From the NCBI RefSeq assembly GCF_017810075.1, contig NZ_JADNYK010000001.1, positions 1 to 64,000 of the forward strand: a DNA stretch of 64,000 nt. The letters run 5' to 3'. Under the pieces are notes generated by a model, which was not told where the DNA came from, searched no databases, and saw only the letters and a list, made by a program, of their open reading frames with translations. The stretch's first letter is position 1; every line of letters begins with the position of its first letter. The DNA comes from Pseudozobellia sp. WGM2 (GTDB lineage Bacteria; Bacteroidota; Bacteroidia; Flavobacteriales; Flavobacteriaceae). The position numbers and the translations under genes are program-made. Below are positions 8,354 to 17,221 of the stretch, piece by piece.

Positions 8354-9376
8354 TTAGTTGCATTTCTGGGATGATTCCCGAATAATAAGTTTGTGTTTTA
8401 TAATAATTTGGTCCGCTGATTCAATATCTATTGAACCGCCTAGGTGCCCAAGTATACTTTGCCCGGCCAAAACACCCATTTTGTAGCCAGGGTATTCGAT
8501 GGTTGATAATTCAGGATTAATTACTTCAGATACCGGATCGTTATTGAAACCAATTACTTTAATATCCTCAGGAATTCTGTATCCCTTTTTCGTCAGGGCT
8601 TTGATACAGTATACCGCGAAGGAATCATTGGAGACGAATAAACCATCTATAGGAGCGCTAGAAGTAGAGATATACTGAATTACGGATTGAACTGATTCTG
8701 GTTTGAAATTAGATATTTGTACTAAATTTTCACAACCTTTTAAGCCATGTTTTTCTAAAGCTCGTCTATAACCTTTGTATCTTAAGTTATAAACACTGCG
8801 TTTTAAGTTGCCGGAAACATGAAGGATATTTTGGCAACCTTGATTTATCAGATGTTCGGTTGCTTCAAGGCCTGCCAATTGATTGTCGATTATAATTGTC
8901 GGGCAATTAGGCATATCGAATACTCGGTCAAAGAATAATAACGGAATTTTTCGTTCTGTGAAGGTGGTAAAATGGTCATAATCTTCAGTCTCATTAGCTA
9001 ACGAGACTAGAAGCGCGTCTACACCACTCTCGAAAAGGGTCTTCGCATTAATTTTTTCTTTTGCCTCTAATTCTAACGACTGGCTTATTATTAAATTATA
9101 TCCCGCTTCGTTAACCATTTTTTCAATGCCAGATAACACGGTTGACATAAAATCTGAATTTAACCGAGGAACAATTACGCCGATAGTGTTAGATTTCTGA
9201 AGACTTAAATTAGAGGCAAATTTATTTATTCTATATCCGGTTTCCTTTGCGGCCTTTAGTACTCTCTCCTTGGTTTTAATGCTAATCGATGGGTGTTCGT
9301 TCAAACTTCTACTCACCGTAGCAGGGGAAACACCTAGCTTTTTAGCTAAGTCGTATATGGTGGTCTTTTTAGCCAA
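8354..9376 (-). CDS. LacI-family transcriptional regulator
   Basis: A 340-aa cytoplasmic DNA-binding protein. Residues 5-52 are the LacI helix-turn-helix and hinge (TIYDLAKKLGVSPATVSRSL); ~60-335 are the periplasmic-binding-protein-like effector domain (IGVIVPRLNSDFMSTVLSGI, VSNDSFAVYCIKAL). The start is TTG: an in-frame TAA lies two codons upstream, and the next ATG would remove the DNA-binding helix. It is divergent from susC and leads a lacI-thuA transcript. It likely senses a sugar of this locus and binds TTGCATAAA-type sites in the shared upstream region. Confidence 0.93.
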   Translation of the reverse strand: MAKKTTIYDLAKKLGVSPATVSRSLNEHPSISIKTKERVLKAAKETGYRINKFASNLSLQKSNTIGVIVPRLNSDFMSTVLSGIEKMVNEAGYNLIISQSLELEAKEKINAKTLFESGVDALLVSLANETEDYDHFTTFTERKIPLLFFDRVFDMPNCPTIIIDNQLAGLEATEHLINQGCQNILHVSGNLKRSVYNLRYKGYRRALEKHGLKGCENLVQISNFKPESVQSVIQYISTSSAPIDGLFVSNDSFAVYCIKALTKKGYRIPEDIKVIGFNNDPVSEVINPELSTIEYPGYKMGVLAGQSILGHLGGSIDIESADQIIIKHKLIIRESSQKCN

Positions 9377-9390
9377 TATTTAGTTGATGC

Positions 9391-9408
9391 AATTTTATGC
9401 AATAAATC
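9391..9408. promoter_or_regulatory. Candidate LacI operator near the lacI start
   Basis: The minus strand reads TTGCATAAAATTGCAT here (TTTATGCAA on plus at 9394-9402, flanked by TGCAA direct half-sites). The same TTGCATAAA nonamer appears on the plus strand at 9547-9555 before susC. Two copies in a 250-base lacI/susC gap fit an autoregulating LacI protein; binding is inferred. Confidence 0.5.
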
Positions 9409-9546
9409 AACGCAATATTACAAAAACTTTTGAATAAGAGTATTGATTTAATCCAAAATATAGTCATGATTATTTTTATTTTGGGGGTTATTCTAAGTAT
9501 TAATTGCCAAATCGTCGAAAAAAATCAGAAAATTTTACGTAATCGG

Positions 9547-9576
9547 TTGCATAAACAATTTAATTTTTTAGATTTG
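9547..9576 (+). promoter_or_regulatory. susC promoter overlapped by a candidate LacI operator
   Basis: TTG at 9547-9549 and TAGATTTG at 9569-9576, separated by 19 bases, match the Bacteroidetes sigma factor consensus (TTG at -33, TAnnTTTG at -7). The nonamer TTGCATAAA (9547-9555) begins on the -33 element itself, so a bound LacI protein would block it. Transcription should start near 9582, leaving a ~43-base leader with a small AGTGT/ACACT inverted repeat (9581-9597). Confidence 0.65.
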
Positions 9577-9625
9577 CAATAGTGTCTATTGAACACTTAT
9601 AAAACAACTAAACTTAAATTCATGT

Positions 9626-12600
9626 ATGGAACGATTACTACTTTACTTTAATGGACTGAGAAGAAACGTGTTCCTTGTTTTGCTTTTGCTATTTGGTAGC
9701 ATAGTAGCAAATGCACAAGAAGAACTTTCGGTTACGGGTACCGTAACTGATGAAACCGATAGCCCGCTAGCAGGAGCTTCGATTGTTGAGAAAGGTACTA
9801 CCAATGGTACTTCTACAAATTTTGATGGAAATTTTTCGTTGACAGTTTCCGGGCCCGATGCTGTGTTGGTGATAGGTTATATCGGTTATGGCCAACAAGA
9901 AATTCCTTTAAATGGCAAAACTGTCATTAATGCCAAGATGGAACCAAATGCATCTAATTTAGATGAAGTTGTTCTCGTAGGTTATGGCAGCCAAAAAAAA
10001 TCAGATGTTACAGGTGCTGTTGCCAGTGCTAATATTGAAGCATTTGAAGATGCCCCGAATACTAATATTGCGCAAAGTTTACAAGGTACAGTTGCTGGTC
10101 TTAATATTGGTCAGGTAAACGCTGCTGGGGCAACACCGGAAATATCTATACGTGGACGAGCATCTATAAGTGGTAGTCAGAGTGTACTTATTATTTTAGA
10201 TGGTATTCAATATAACGGAAGCCTTTCATCTATAAATCCTAGTGATATAGCCTCTATAGATGTCTTAAAAGATGTAAGTTCTACGGCGGTCTATGGTGCG
10301 CAAGCCGCAAATGGGGTCATACTGATTACTTCGAAAGGGGGTAGGAGAAATCAAAAACCCAAAATATCGGTTACATCTTCTTACGCTACACTCGACCCTA
10401 CTGTAAGTAACAGACCTTTAAGGAGGGCAGATTACATTGACCATATCAATATGCAGTTGTATGATTTACGTTTTTTGGCTCCTGATTATACTACCCCTAA
10501 TCCAGATTATGTTGGTTATTTTGAAGGCGGTCAGGGTTTTAATGCCAATTTTGAATTAGAATCTGATACTAATCCGGGGGAGTTTAGTGAGAATGATTTT
10601 GATTGGTGGGGCAATGGTACGCAAACAGGTTACGTGCATCAAAATGAAATAAATGTAACAGGAGCTTCAGAAAGAACAAGTTATTTGCTTTCCGTTGGTC
10701 TAACCGAAGCAGAAGGTATAATTCAAAATGATAAATTTTCTAGAAGAAGTTTAAGAGTAAATTTAGATACAGATGTAAATGATTTTTGGAAAGTAGGAGT
10801 GCAAGCATTTGGATCTTTTGTAAATGAAGATGGTGATGAACCGTTTTTGTCTCAATTAAGAAACTTTTCGCCACTTTTAGTGCCCTTTGATGATGAGGGT
10901 AATTTAATTCCTAACCCAGCTGGTACTATAGAGCCTAATCCATATCAAGGGCAAATCACTGAAGATTATCAACGTAAAGATTACTTTTTTGCAAACCTTT
11001 ATTCAGAAATAGAATTACCGTTTATAAAAGGACTTTCTTATCGTATAAATTTTGGAAACAACTATAGGATAGAAAAATATTACGGTTCTAGTATTTATGG
11101 TGCGGGCCTTACTGGCGATGCAGGTAAGAGTATACTTTTTTATAGAGATTATACTTTGGATAATCTGCTGAAATATGATAGAACATTCGGTAAGCACGAA
11201 GTTGGGGCAACACTTCTGTACGGAGCTATTGAAAGGCAAAGAGAAAATACAAATGCATATGCTTCTGGTTTTGACAGGTTGTCGTTGGGGTATAGTGATT
11301 TAAGTAGTGGTAGTATCCCTTTGGTTAATTCCGGTGCTTATACTGAGACATTAAATTACCAAATGCTTAGGGCAAATTATAAGTTTGATAATCGTTATAT
11401 CCTAACAGGAACTATAAGAAGAGATGGTTTTTCTGGTTTTGCCGCTAATGAAAAGACAGCTTATTTCCCTTCTGGTGCATTTGGTTGGGTAGCGTCAAAT
11501 GAAGCCTTTCTTAAGGATGTATCTTGGGTAAATAATCTAAAGTTAAGAGCTAGTTACGGTATTGCAGGTAATCAGACACCTAGATATACTTCTTTGGCAA
11601 GGTTACGAACAATTCCTGCATATGTTTTCGGAGATGGTGGTAGCCCTGCTTTCGGCCAAGAATTAACATCGTTGGCAAACCCTAATTTACGGTGGGAAAA
11701 AACCTCCGGTCTAAACGTTGGTGTAGATTTTAATTTCTTCGACAGTAGATTAAATGGTAGTATAGATGCCTATAAGAATGTTACCGATGATTTATTGTTC
11801 TCTGTAAGAATTCCTTACCTAACAGGTTTTAGTAATATACAGACCAATGTTGGTAAACTTCAAAATACAGGTCTAGAGGTTACGTTAACTGGCGATATTA
11901 TTCGTAGCGATAACTTTTCATGGACGGCTACAGCCAATTATTCTACCAACAAGAATGAGATTTTAGAACTTACTGGCGAAGATGCAGATGGTGATGGCGT
12001 TGAAGATGATTTAATTCAGAGTGGACTTTTTATTGGAGAGTCTATTAATGCACTTTATGATTACGAGACAGATGGTATTTATCAAGTTGGTGACGATATA
12101 CCAGATGGTTATGGTATAGGAAACTATAGGGTGGTGGACCAAAATGGCGATGGCATGATTACCCAAGCTGATGATAGAAAAATTATAGGTACGAGAGATC
12201 CCTCTTACGCCGTATCATTATTGAATACCTTTAAATATAAAAATCTGTCGTTTAGCTTCTTTTTAAATTCAATTCAGGGGGATGATGAGCATTATTTATC
12301 AAGAAATGACAATGCTTTATATAGAAATGCCAATACCTTATATCAAAACGTAGTTTCCGGTATCGATTACTGGTCTCCACAAAACCCAGGTGGTTTAAAT
12401 GCAATGGCGCCTAATAGACCTGGTATTGCTGGCACACGTTATGAGAATAGAAGTTTTGTAAGACTACAAGATGTTAATTTGAAATACAGTTTTGACAGTA
12501 AAATTTTAGAAAAACTGTCTTTGTCAGAGTTAAGCATATTTGTTAGTGGTAAAAACTTGGCAACTTGGACAGATTGGAATGGATTTGACCCAGAATTTCA

Positions 12601-12694
12601 GGATTCCGATAGAGGTATTTATGGAGTCGGTTTAACCACAGGCGGTAGACCGGTATTAAGAGGGTATTCAATGGGTATTAATTTATCATTTTAA
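9626..12694 (+). CDS. SusC/RagA-type TonB-linked outer membrane transporter
   Basis: A 1022-aa outer membrane protein: signal peptide ending VANAQ (~31), CarboxypepD_reg-like domain (~35-108, SVTGTVTDETDSPLAGASI), a TonB-box-like LDEVVLVGYG at 112-121, a plug (~125-240, containing ISIRGRASISGSQSVLIILD) and a 22-strand-type barrel ending in Phe (GINLSF). It imports sugar oligomers or glycosides using TonB energy together with the SusD lipoprotein, whose gene starts 10 bases downstream. An overlapping ATG at 9622 is out of frame; 9626 gives the signal peptide. Expression is probably controlled by the divergent LacI protein. Substrate unknown. Confidence 0.95.
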   Translation: MERLLLYFNGLRRNVFLVLLLLFGSIVANAQEELSVTGTVTDETDSPLAGASIVEKGTTNGTSTNFDGNFSLTVSGPDAVLVIGYIGYGQQEIPLNGKTVINAKMEPNASNLDEVVLVGYGSQKKSDVTGAVASANIEAFEDAPNTNIAQSLQGTVAGLNIGQVNAAGATPEISIRGRASISGSQSVLIILDGIQYNGSLSSINPSDIASIDVLKDVSSTAVYGAQAANGVILITSKGGRRNQKPKISVTSSYATLDPTVSNRPLRRADYIDHINMQLYDLRFLAPDYTTPNPDYVGYFEGGQGFNANFELESDTNPGEFSENDFDWWGNGTQTGYVHQNEINVTGASERTSYLLSVGLTEAEGIIQNDKFSRRSLRVNLDTDVNDFWKVGVQAFGSFVNEDGDEPFLSQLRNFSPLLVPFDDEGNLIPNPAGTIEPNPYQGQITEDYQRKDYFFANLYSEIELPFIKGLSYRINFGNNYRIEKYYGSSIYGAGLTGDAGKSILFYRDYTLDNLLKYDRTFGKHEVGATLLYGAIERQRENTNAYASGFDRLSLGYSDLSSGSIPLVNSGAYTETLNYQMLRANYKFDNRYILTGTIRRDGFSGFAANEKTAYFPSGAFGWVASNEAFLKDVSWVNNLKLRASYGIAGNQTPRYTSLARLRTIPAYVFGDGGSPAFGQELTSLANPNLRWEKTSGLNVGVDFNFFDSRLNGSIDAYKNVTDDLLFSVRIPYLTGFSNIQTNVGKLQNTGLEVTLTGDIIRSDNFSWTATANYSTNKNEILELTGEDADGDGVEDDLIQSGLFIGESINALYDYETDGIYQVGDDIPDGYGIGNYRVVDQNGDGMITQADDRKIIGTRDPSYAVSLLNTFKYKNLSFSFFLNSIQGDDEHYLSRNDNALYRNANTLYQNVVSGIDYWSPQNPGGLNAMAPNRPGIAGTRYENRSFVRLQDVNLKYSFDSKILEKLSLSELSIFVSGKNLATWTDWNGFDPEFQDSDRGIYGVGLTTGGRPVLRGYSMGINLSF

Positions 12695-12704
12695 AGAAAT
12701 AGAC

Positions 12705-14378
12705 ATGAAAAAAGCAATTATATTTTTAGCAGTAATCTCATTTTTCTGGTCTTGCGACGAGGATTTTTTAGAGGAAACACCAGAGGATTTTCTTAGTTCT
12801 GTAAATGCATTTAATAATTATACCGATTTTTCGGCTTCGGTAAATAACATGTACTTTCTGGTAAGAAGGCAGTTTTATAGCAGAGACGAGAATCGACCAT
12901 TCGATTTTTTATATGGTACCGATCTGGTATTCGATGGTGAGCCAGGAGGGACCCAAAGGCATGGTAATATGGTACAGGCTTACGATCCTGCAGGAGATAT
13001 TGCTACAACGCATTGGAATTTGCTTTACAAGAATATTGCAGAAGCAAATACCGTTTTAGAACGTGCTCCGCTAGCTGACATGACTGATGAAGAAAAAAAT
13101 GACATTATTTCTCAAGCACGATTTTTTAGAGGTTTTGCTTATAATATTTTGGTAACCTTATATGGTGGTGTACCTATTGTAACTGACGCTATTATTGAGC
13201 CAAAAATAGATTTTGTTCGCAATACCAGGGAAGAAGTATTAAATCAAGTAATCGAAGATTTAAGTTTTGCTGCGGCTAATTTGCCAAGTATTAGTGAGGC
13301 TGAAGATGGGCGAATCAATAATTTAATAGCCCGTCACTATTTAGGTGAAGCCTATTTGGCCTTAGGCAACCATGCTGAAGCAATTGCAGCTTTATCGACT
13401 GTAATTAATGATGGTAATACAGGTTTGATGACAGAGCGTTTTGGTACGAGATCAGGGGAAGAACCAGGTGATGTATATTGGGATTTATTTAGAAGAGGAA
13501 ATCAAAATAGAGCCAGTGGCAATACTGAGGCGCTATGGGTTATACAGTTCGAAATAGATGTGCAAGGTGGTGGACTGCAGTCCAGTAGCCGAGGAGGCTC
13601 TTATGCCTTCGAAAGACATTTTGGTCCTTTATTAAGGTTTGCTCCATTTGATTCGTGGCCTGTTGGTGATTATACCGGTGGTCGTGGTATCGGATGGGGA
13701 ATCACGACAGAATATTATACCAATACCGTTTGGGGCGGCGATGATAGCAACCCAGATTTTGTGAACGATATTAGAAACGCCAATCATAACTTCGTGAGGG
13801 TGTTCAATAAGGACAATTCGTCTGCCTTGTCACTATTGGCCGAGCAGATAGGTCGTGATACGGTATGGTCTACCGAAACTCAACCACGTATACGAGAGTT
13901 TTACGCATTTCCTACAAAGGTGACCACACCATATAACCATCCTGATGGTTTGTTAAGGTCAAGTGATGTTCCTTTTGCACTTACTTCATCTGCAGGTGGT
14001 ACATACACAGATCAATATATGTTGAGACTGGCAGAAACGTATTTGTTACGAGCGGAAGCCTATTTAGCTAATAATCAACCTGGCTTGGCAGCTGATGATA
14101 TCAACGTAATTCGTAATCGGGCAAACGCTTCTGAAGTAGCTGCAGGTGACGTGACCTTAAATTACATTTTAGATGAGCGTGTGCGTGAATTAGGTTTAGA
14201 AGAAAAACGAAGACTTACCCTTATGCGAACTAATACTATTTATGAGCGTGTAATTGATAATAATCCGTTCTATGTTGAAAACGGTATGCAACCACACTTT
14301 AATCTGTGGCCAATACCAGCAGATGAAATCGAAGGTAATAGAGGCGCTGAATTGGTTCAAAACCCTGGTTACAATTGA
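12705..14378 (+). CDS. SusD/RagB-type surface glycan-binding lipoprotein
   Basis: A 557-aa lipoprotein (lipobox FWSC, Cys17, followed by acidic DEDF that favours surface export in Bacteroidetes). The SusD-like N-terminal region has THWNLLYKNIAEANTVLERA and FFRGFAYNILVTLYGGVPIV (TPR helices). The C-terminal RagB part has LRLAETYLLRAEAYLANNQ and ends NPGYN, a typical SusD terminus. It caps the SusC barrel and binds the incoming substrate. Its gene is in the susC operon; the following DUF6807 gene is ~115 bases away. Confidence 0.95.
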   Translation: MKKAIIFLAVISFFWSCDEDFLEETPEDFLSSVNAFNNYTDFSASVNNMYFLVRRQFYSRDENRPFDFLYGTDLVFDGEPGGTQRHGNMVQAYDPAGDIATTHWNLLYKNIAEANTVLERAPLADMTDEEKNDIISQARFFRGFAYNILVTLYGGVPIVTDAIIEPKIDFVRNTREEVLNQVIEDLSFAAANLPSISEAEDGRINNLIARHYLGEAYLALGNHAEAIAALSTVINDGNTGLMTERFGTRSGEEPGDVYWDLFRRGNQNRASGNTEALWVIQFEIDVQGGGLQSSSRGGSYAFERHFGPLLRFAPFDSWPVGDYTGGRGIGWGITTEYYTNTVWGGDDSNPDFVNDIRNANHNFVRVFNKDNSSALSLLAEQIGRDTVWSTETQPRIREFYAFPTKVTTPYNHPDGLLRSSDVPFALTSSAGGTYTDQYMLRLAETYLLRAEAYLANNQPGLAADDINVIRNRANASEVAAGDVTLNYILDERVRELGLEEKRRLTLMRTNTIYERVIDNNPFYVENGMQPHFNLWPIPADEIEGNRGAELVQNPGYN

Positions 14379-14493
14379 TTTTAGGTGTAAAGTGAAGATG
14401 TGCAATCACTCAGTACTTTAAAAATAACATGTTTGAGAGTTAGTTTTTTTTAGTTAGTTTATGTTTAAATTCCATTGTCTTAAATTGCGATTT

Positions 14494-15726
14494 ATGCTTA
14501 ATAGATATTTTGTTCTCTTTTTTATTCTTATTGCAGTTTCGTGTGAAAAAGAAAAATCTTTCAAGTTTCAGGTCGATAGGGGCAATGGAATTTTTTTAAA
14601 TCAACCGCAATCGATACAAGAAGATGACATTGTGTCTAGCGGCTTGCGATTAGATGCTACCTTAGCTCTTAAATCTAATTCTGGTGAACAAATTCCATTT
14701 CAGAAGGAAAATGGTAAACTTTGGTTTATTTCAAATTCAAATGAACAAGGGTCTTATAAATTTGTAAATCAGAAAGAAGAATCATCTCTACATGGCGAAC
14801 TGTTACTACAAAAGGAGAACGGTAATTTAAACGTTCAATTAAATGGAAATACTGCGGTATCCTATAGATTTGATATGACATATCCCCCTGAAGGGGTGGA
14901 CTCCATTTATGGAAAGTCTGGCTACATACACCCAATCATTACTCCAAAAGGTGATACGCTGACCAGAATTCAACCCCCAGACCATTACCATCACTATGGG
15001 CTATGGGCCCCATGGACCCATACGCAGATAGACGGCGAACGCGTTGATTTTTGGAATCTCAAAGAAGGAATGGGAACCGTTCTTTTCAAGGAATTTAAAG
15101 AGCAATCGACGGGTAATTTGTTTACCTCATTTACCGCAACGCAAGAACATATCGATTTAAAAACACAAAGCAAGCCCCAGGTGGCCTTGAATGAAGATGT
15201 AACCGTAAAGATTTGGGATATCAACAGACCGGATCGGTATATGTTCGATTATATTACTAACTTTAGTTCCCCTCTCGAGAACGGTATATTGTTTGAAGCA
15301 TACCGATATGGTGGGGGACTGGGTTTACGTTTCCATGAGCGTTGGAAGGCAGATAATTGCACGGTACTCGCCTCAGAAGGTAAAGACCGATCAAATGCCG
15401 ATGGCAGTAATGCCAGATGGTGTATAGTTTCAGGGGAATCATCAGATGGAAATGGGGAGAGTGGAATACTTTTCTTAAGCCACCCTGATAACAGAATGCA
15501 TCCTGAACCTATGCGCATATGGCCCAAAGATGCCAATGGTGGTAGAGGCGATATGTTTTTTGAGTTTTGCCCGATCCGCCATGAAGAATGGCGAATCGAG
15601 CCCGATAAAAATTATGGACTCAAATATAGAATGATAGTGTTTGATGGTGAGTTAGGGGCTCAAGAAGCCGAGGCCTATTGGCAACATTTTGCAAAAGAAC
15701 CAAAGATAGAAGTAACCAAGAATTAA
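14494..15726 (+). CDS. DUF6807 (PmoA-like) lipoprotein
   Basis: A 410-aa protein from the ATG at 14494, which directly starts a lipoprotein signal (lipobox AVSC, Cys17); an ATG at 14461 would put eleven extra residues before it. The family mark is HYHHYGLW at 164-171 with the following DFWN, plus FEAYRYGGGLGLRFHERW and ILFLSHPDNRMHPEPMRIWP. Such proteins have been labelled methane oxygenase PmoA but lack monooxygenase membrane architecture. They recur beside Gfo/Idh/MocA and ThuA genes in carbohydrate loci, and their chemistry is unknown to me. It lies 12 bases before the Tat-exported oxidoreductase gene, so the two are probably co-transcribed. Confidence 0.75.
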   Translation: MLNRYFVLFFILIAVSCEKEKSFKFQVDRGNGIFLNQPQSIQEDDIVSSGLRLDATLALKSNSGEQIPFQKENGKLWFISNSNEQGSYKFVNQKEESSLHGELLLQKENGNLNVQLNGNTAVSYRFDMTYPPEGVDSIYGKSGYIHPIITPKGDTLTRIQPPDHYHHYGLWAPWTHTQIDGERVDFWNLKEGMGTVLFKEFKEQSTGNLFTSFTATQEHIDLKTQSKPQVALNEDVTVKIWDINRPDRYMFDYITNFSSPLENGILFEAYRYGGGLGLRFHERWKADNCTVLASEGKDRSNADGSNARWCIVSGESSDGNGESGILFLSHPDNRMHPEPMRIWPKDANGGRGDMFFEFCPIRHEEWRIEPDKNYGLKYRMIVFDGELGAQEAEAYWQHFAKEPKIEVTKN

Positions 15727-15738
15727 ATAGAAAGTTAA

Positions 15739-17115
15739 ATGCAACGAAGAAAGTTTATTAACCGAACAGCGCTGGGCACTGCAGCTATGGTTGGTTTTCC
15801 TACCATTGTACCCGCAAACGTTTTAGGAAAAAATGCACCTAGTAATAAAATTAATATTGGGCAAATTGGTTGTGGCCGAATAGCTCGTGACCATGATATT
15901 CATGATACCATTCGTTTTGACCAAACCAAATATATCGCTGTTTGTGACGTAGATTCTAGACGGGCCGATGACGCCAAAGTCTTGGTAGATTCTTTTTATA
16001 AAGAAAAAACGGGTAAGCAGAAGTATAATAGTACTAAAGTTTATGGCGATTATAGGGAAATGCTCATGAATAAGGATATTGATGCGGTAGTTATCAGTAC
16101 ACCTGATCACTGGCACTCACAGCCAGCTATGGAAGCAGCCTATGCCGGTAAGGATATTTACCTTCAAAAGCCCACATCTTTAACTGTGAAAGAAGGGCAA
16201 CAATTAAGAAAGGCGGTAAAAGACACCGGAGTTATTTTGCAGGTAGGTACCCAACAACGTGCGATGCCACAGTTTAGGGTTGCCGCTGAGTTGGTCAGAA
16301 ACGGTAGAATCGGTAAAGTTCATACTGTGAAAATAGGATTGCCAGGTGATCCTGCCGGGCCAGAAGCACCGGCCATGCCGGTTCCTGAGAACTTGAATTT
16401 TGATATGTGGTTGGGTTCTACCCCTGAAGTACCTTATACCGAAATAGGTGTGCATCCTCAAGAAGGTTATAGCAGGCCCGGTTGGTTAAGGTTACGTAGT
16501 TATGGGGCCGGTATGATTACCGGTTGGGGCCAACATCATTACGATTCTGCAGCTTGGGGAATGAATACCGAATTGACCGGGCCTTCTTCAGTTGAAGCCT
16601 TGGCGGAATTCCCTAAATCAGGTCTTTGGAATGTTCATGGTGATTTCTTCGTAAAACATGAATATGATAATGGTATGACGGTTTACACCAGTGGTGGATA
16701 TACCAATGGAATAAAATATATTGGTGAAGACGGCTGGATCTTTGTTTCCCGTGGGTCATACCAAGCTTCTGCCTCTGATCCTGTTGACAAAGAAAAAAGC
16801 GCGAAAGCGTTGAATGCTTCCGATCCTAAAATATTGGAATCCGTAATTGGGGAAAACGAAATCCACTTAGAAAAAATAGATGATCAACACGGTAACTGGT
16901 TAGATTGTATAAAAAGCCGAAAGCAACCTATTTCTAATATTAAGAAAGGTCATAAAGCTTGTGTAACTTGCCTAATCAGTGATATTGCAATGCAATTTGA
17001 CCGTAAATTGGATTGGGACCCAGATAAAGAAGTTTTCATTAACGATGATGAGGCGAATGCTCTTCTTCATCGCGAACAACGAAAACCGTACGGTACTGAT
17101 TACGTTAAAGCGTAA
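15739..17115 (+). CDS. Tat-exported Gfo/Idh/MocA-family oxidoreductase
   Basis: A 458-aa protein whose N-terminus (QRRKFINRTALGTAAMVG) looks like a Tat signal. The Rossmann domain has GQIGCGRIA (41-49), TPDHWHS (121-127) and QKP (143-145, catalytic-type Lys144). The C-terminal domain has HHYDSAAWG with His266/His267 and Asp269. The family catalyses NAD(P)-dependent oxidation or reduction of sugars and cyclitols; Zymomonas glucose-fructose oxidoreductase is the precedent for Tat export with tightly bound cofactor. In this locus a C3 oxidation feeding DUF1080 is a plausible role, not proven. A terminator follows the gene. Confidence 0.88.
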   Translation: MQRRKFINRTALGTAAMVGFPTIVPANVLGKNAPSNKINIGQIGCGRIARDHDIHDTIRFDQTKYIAVCDVDSRRADDAKVLVDSFYKEKTGKQKYNSTKVYGDYREMLMNKDIDAVVISTPDHWHSQPAMEAAYAGKDIYLQKPTSLTVKEGQQLRKAVKDTGVILQVGTQQRAMPQFRVAAELVRNGRIGKVHTVKIGLPGDPAGPEAPAMPVPENLNFDMWLGSTPEVPYTEIGVHPQEGYSRPGWLRLRSYGAGMITGWGQHHYDSAAWGMNTELTGPSSVEALAEFPKSGLWNVHGDFFVKHEYDNGMTVYTSGGYTNGIKYIGEDGWIFVSRGSYQASASDPVDKEKSAKALNASDPKILESVIGENEIHLEKIDDQHGNWLDCIKSRKQPISNIKKGHKACVTCLISDIAMQFDRKLDWDPDKEVFINDDEANALLHREQRKPYGTDYVKA

Positions 17116-17135
17116 TTATATAATAATTTTACTAT

Positions 17136-17166
17136 AAACACCTCCTTGAATAACGGAGGTGTTTTG
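17136..17166 (+). terminator. Intrinsic terminator after the Gfo/Idh/MocA gene
   Basis: AAACACCTCC (17136-17145) pairs perfectly with GGAGGTGTTT (17155-17164) over a 9-base loop, and the T-run overlaps the stem end. It separates the susC-type transcript from the second oxidoreductase gene. Confidence 0.85.
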
Positions 17167-17176
17167 ATTTTAAAAG

Positions 17177-17203
17177 TAACTTTGAAATTAGCCTGAATCA
17201 GGC
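17177..17203 (+). promoter_or_regulatory. Promoter -7 box with palindromic operator
   Basis: TAACTTTG (17177-17184) matches the TAnnTTTG -7 consensus, placing a transcription start near 17190. A perfect 13-base palindrome GCCTGAATCAGGC occupies 17191-17203, at the predicted start. No good -33 TTG is seen at the usual distance. The arrangement looks like a repressor site over the start point and differs from the TTGCATAAA motif near susC. Confidence 0.5.
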
Positions 17204-17221
17204 AGATAAACTGAACATACC

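Noticed and set aside
14494-15726. Reading the DUF6807 protein as methane monooxygenase subunit PmoA
   Set aside because: It is a lipoprotein with no membrane helices beyond the signal; the old family label is misleading.
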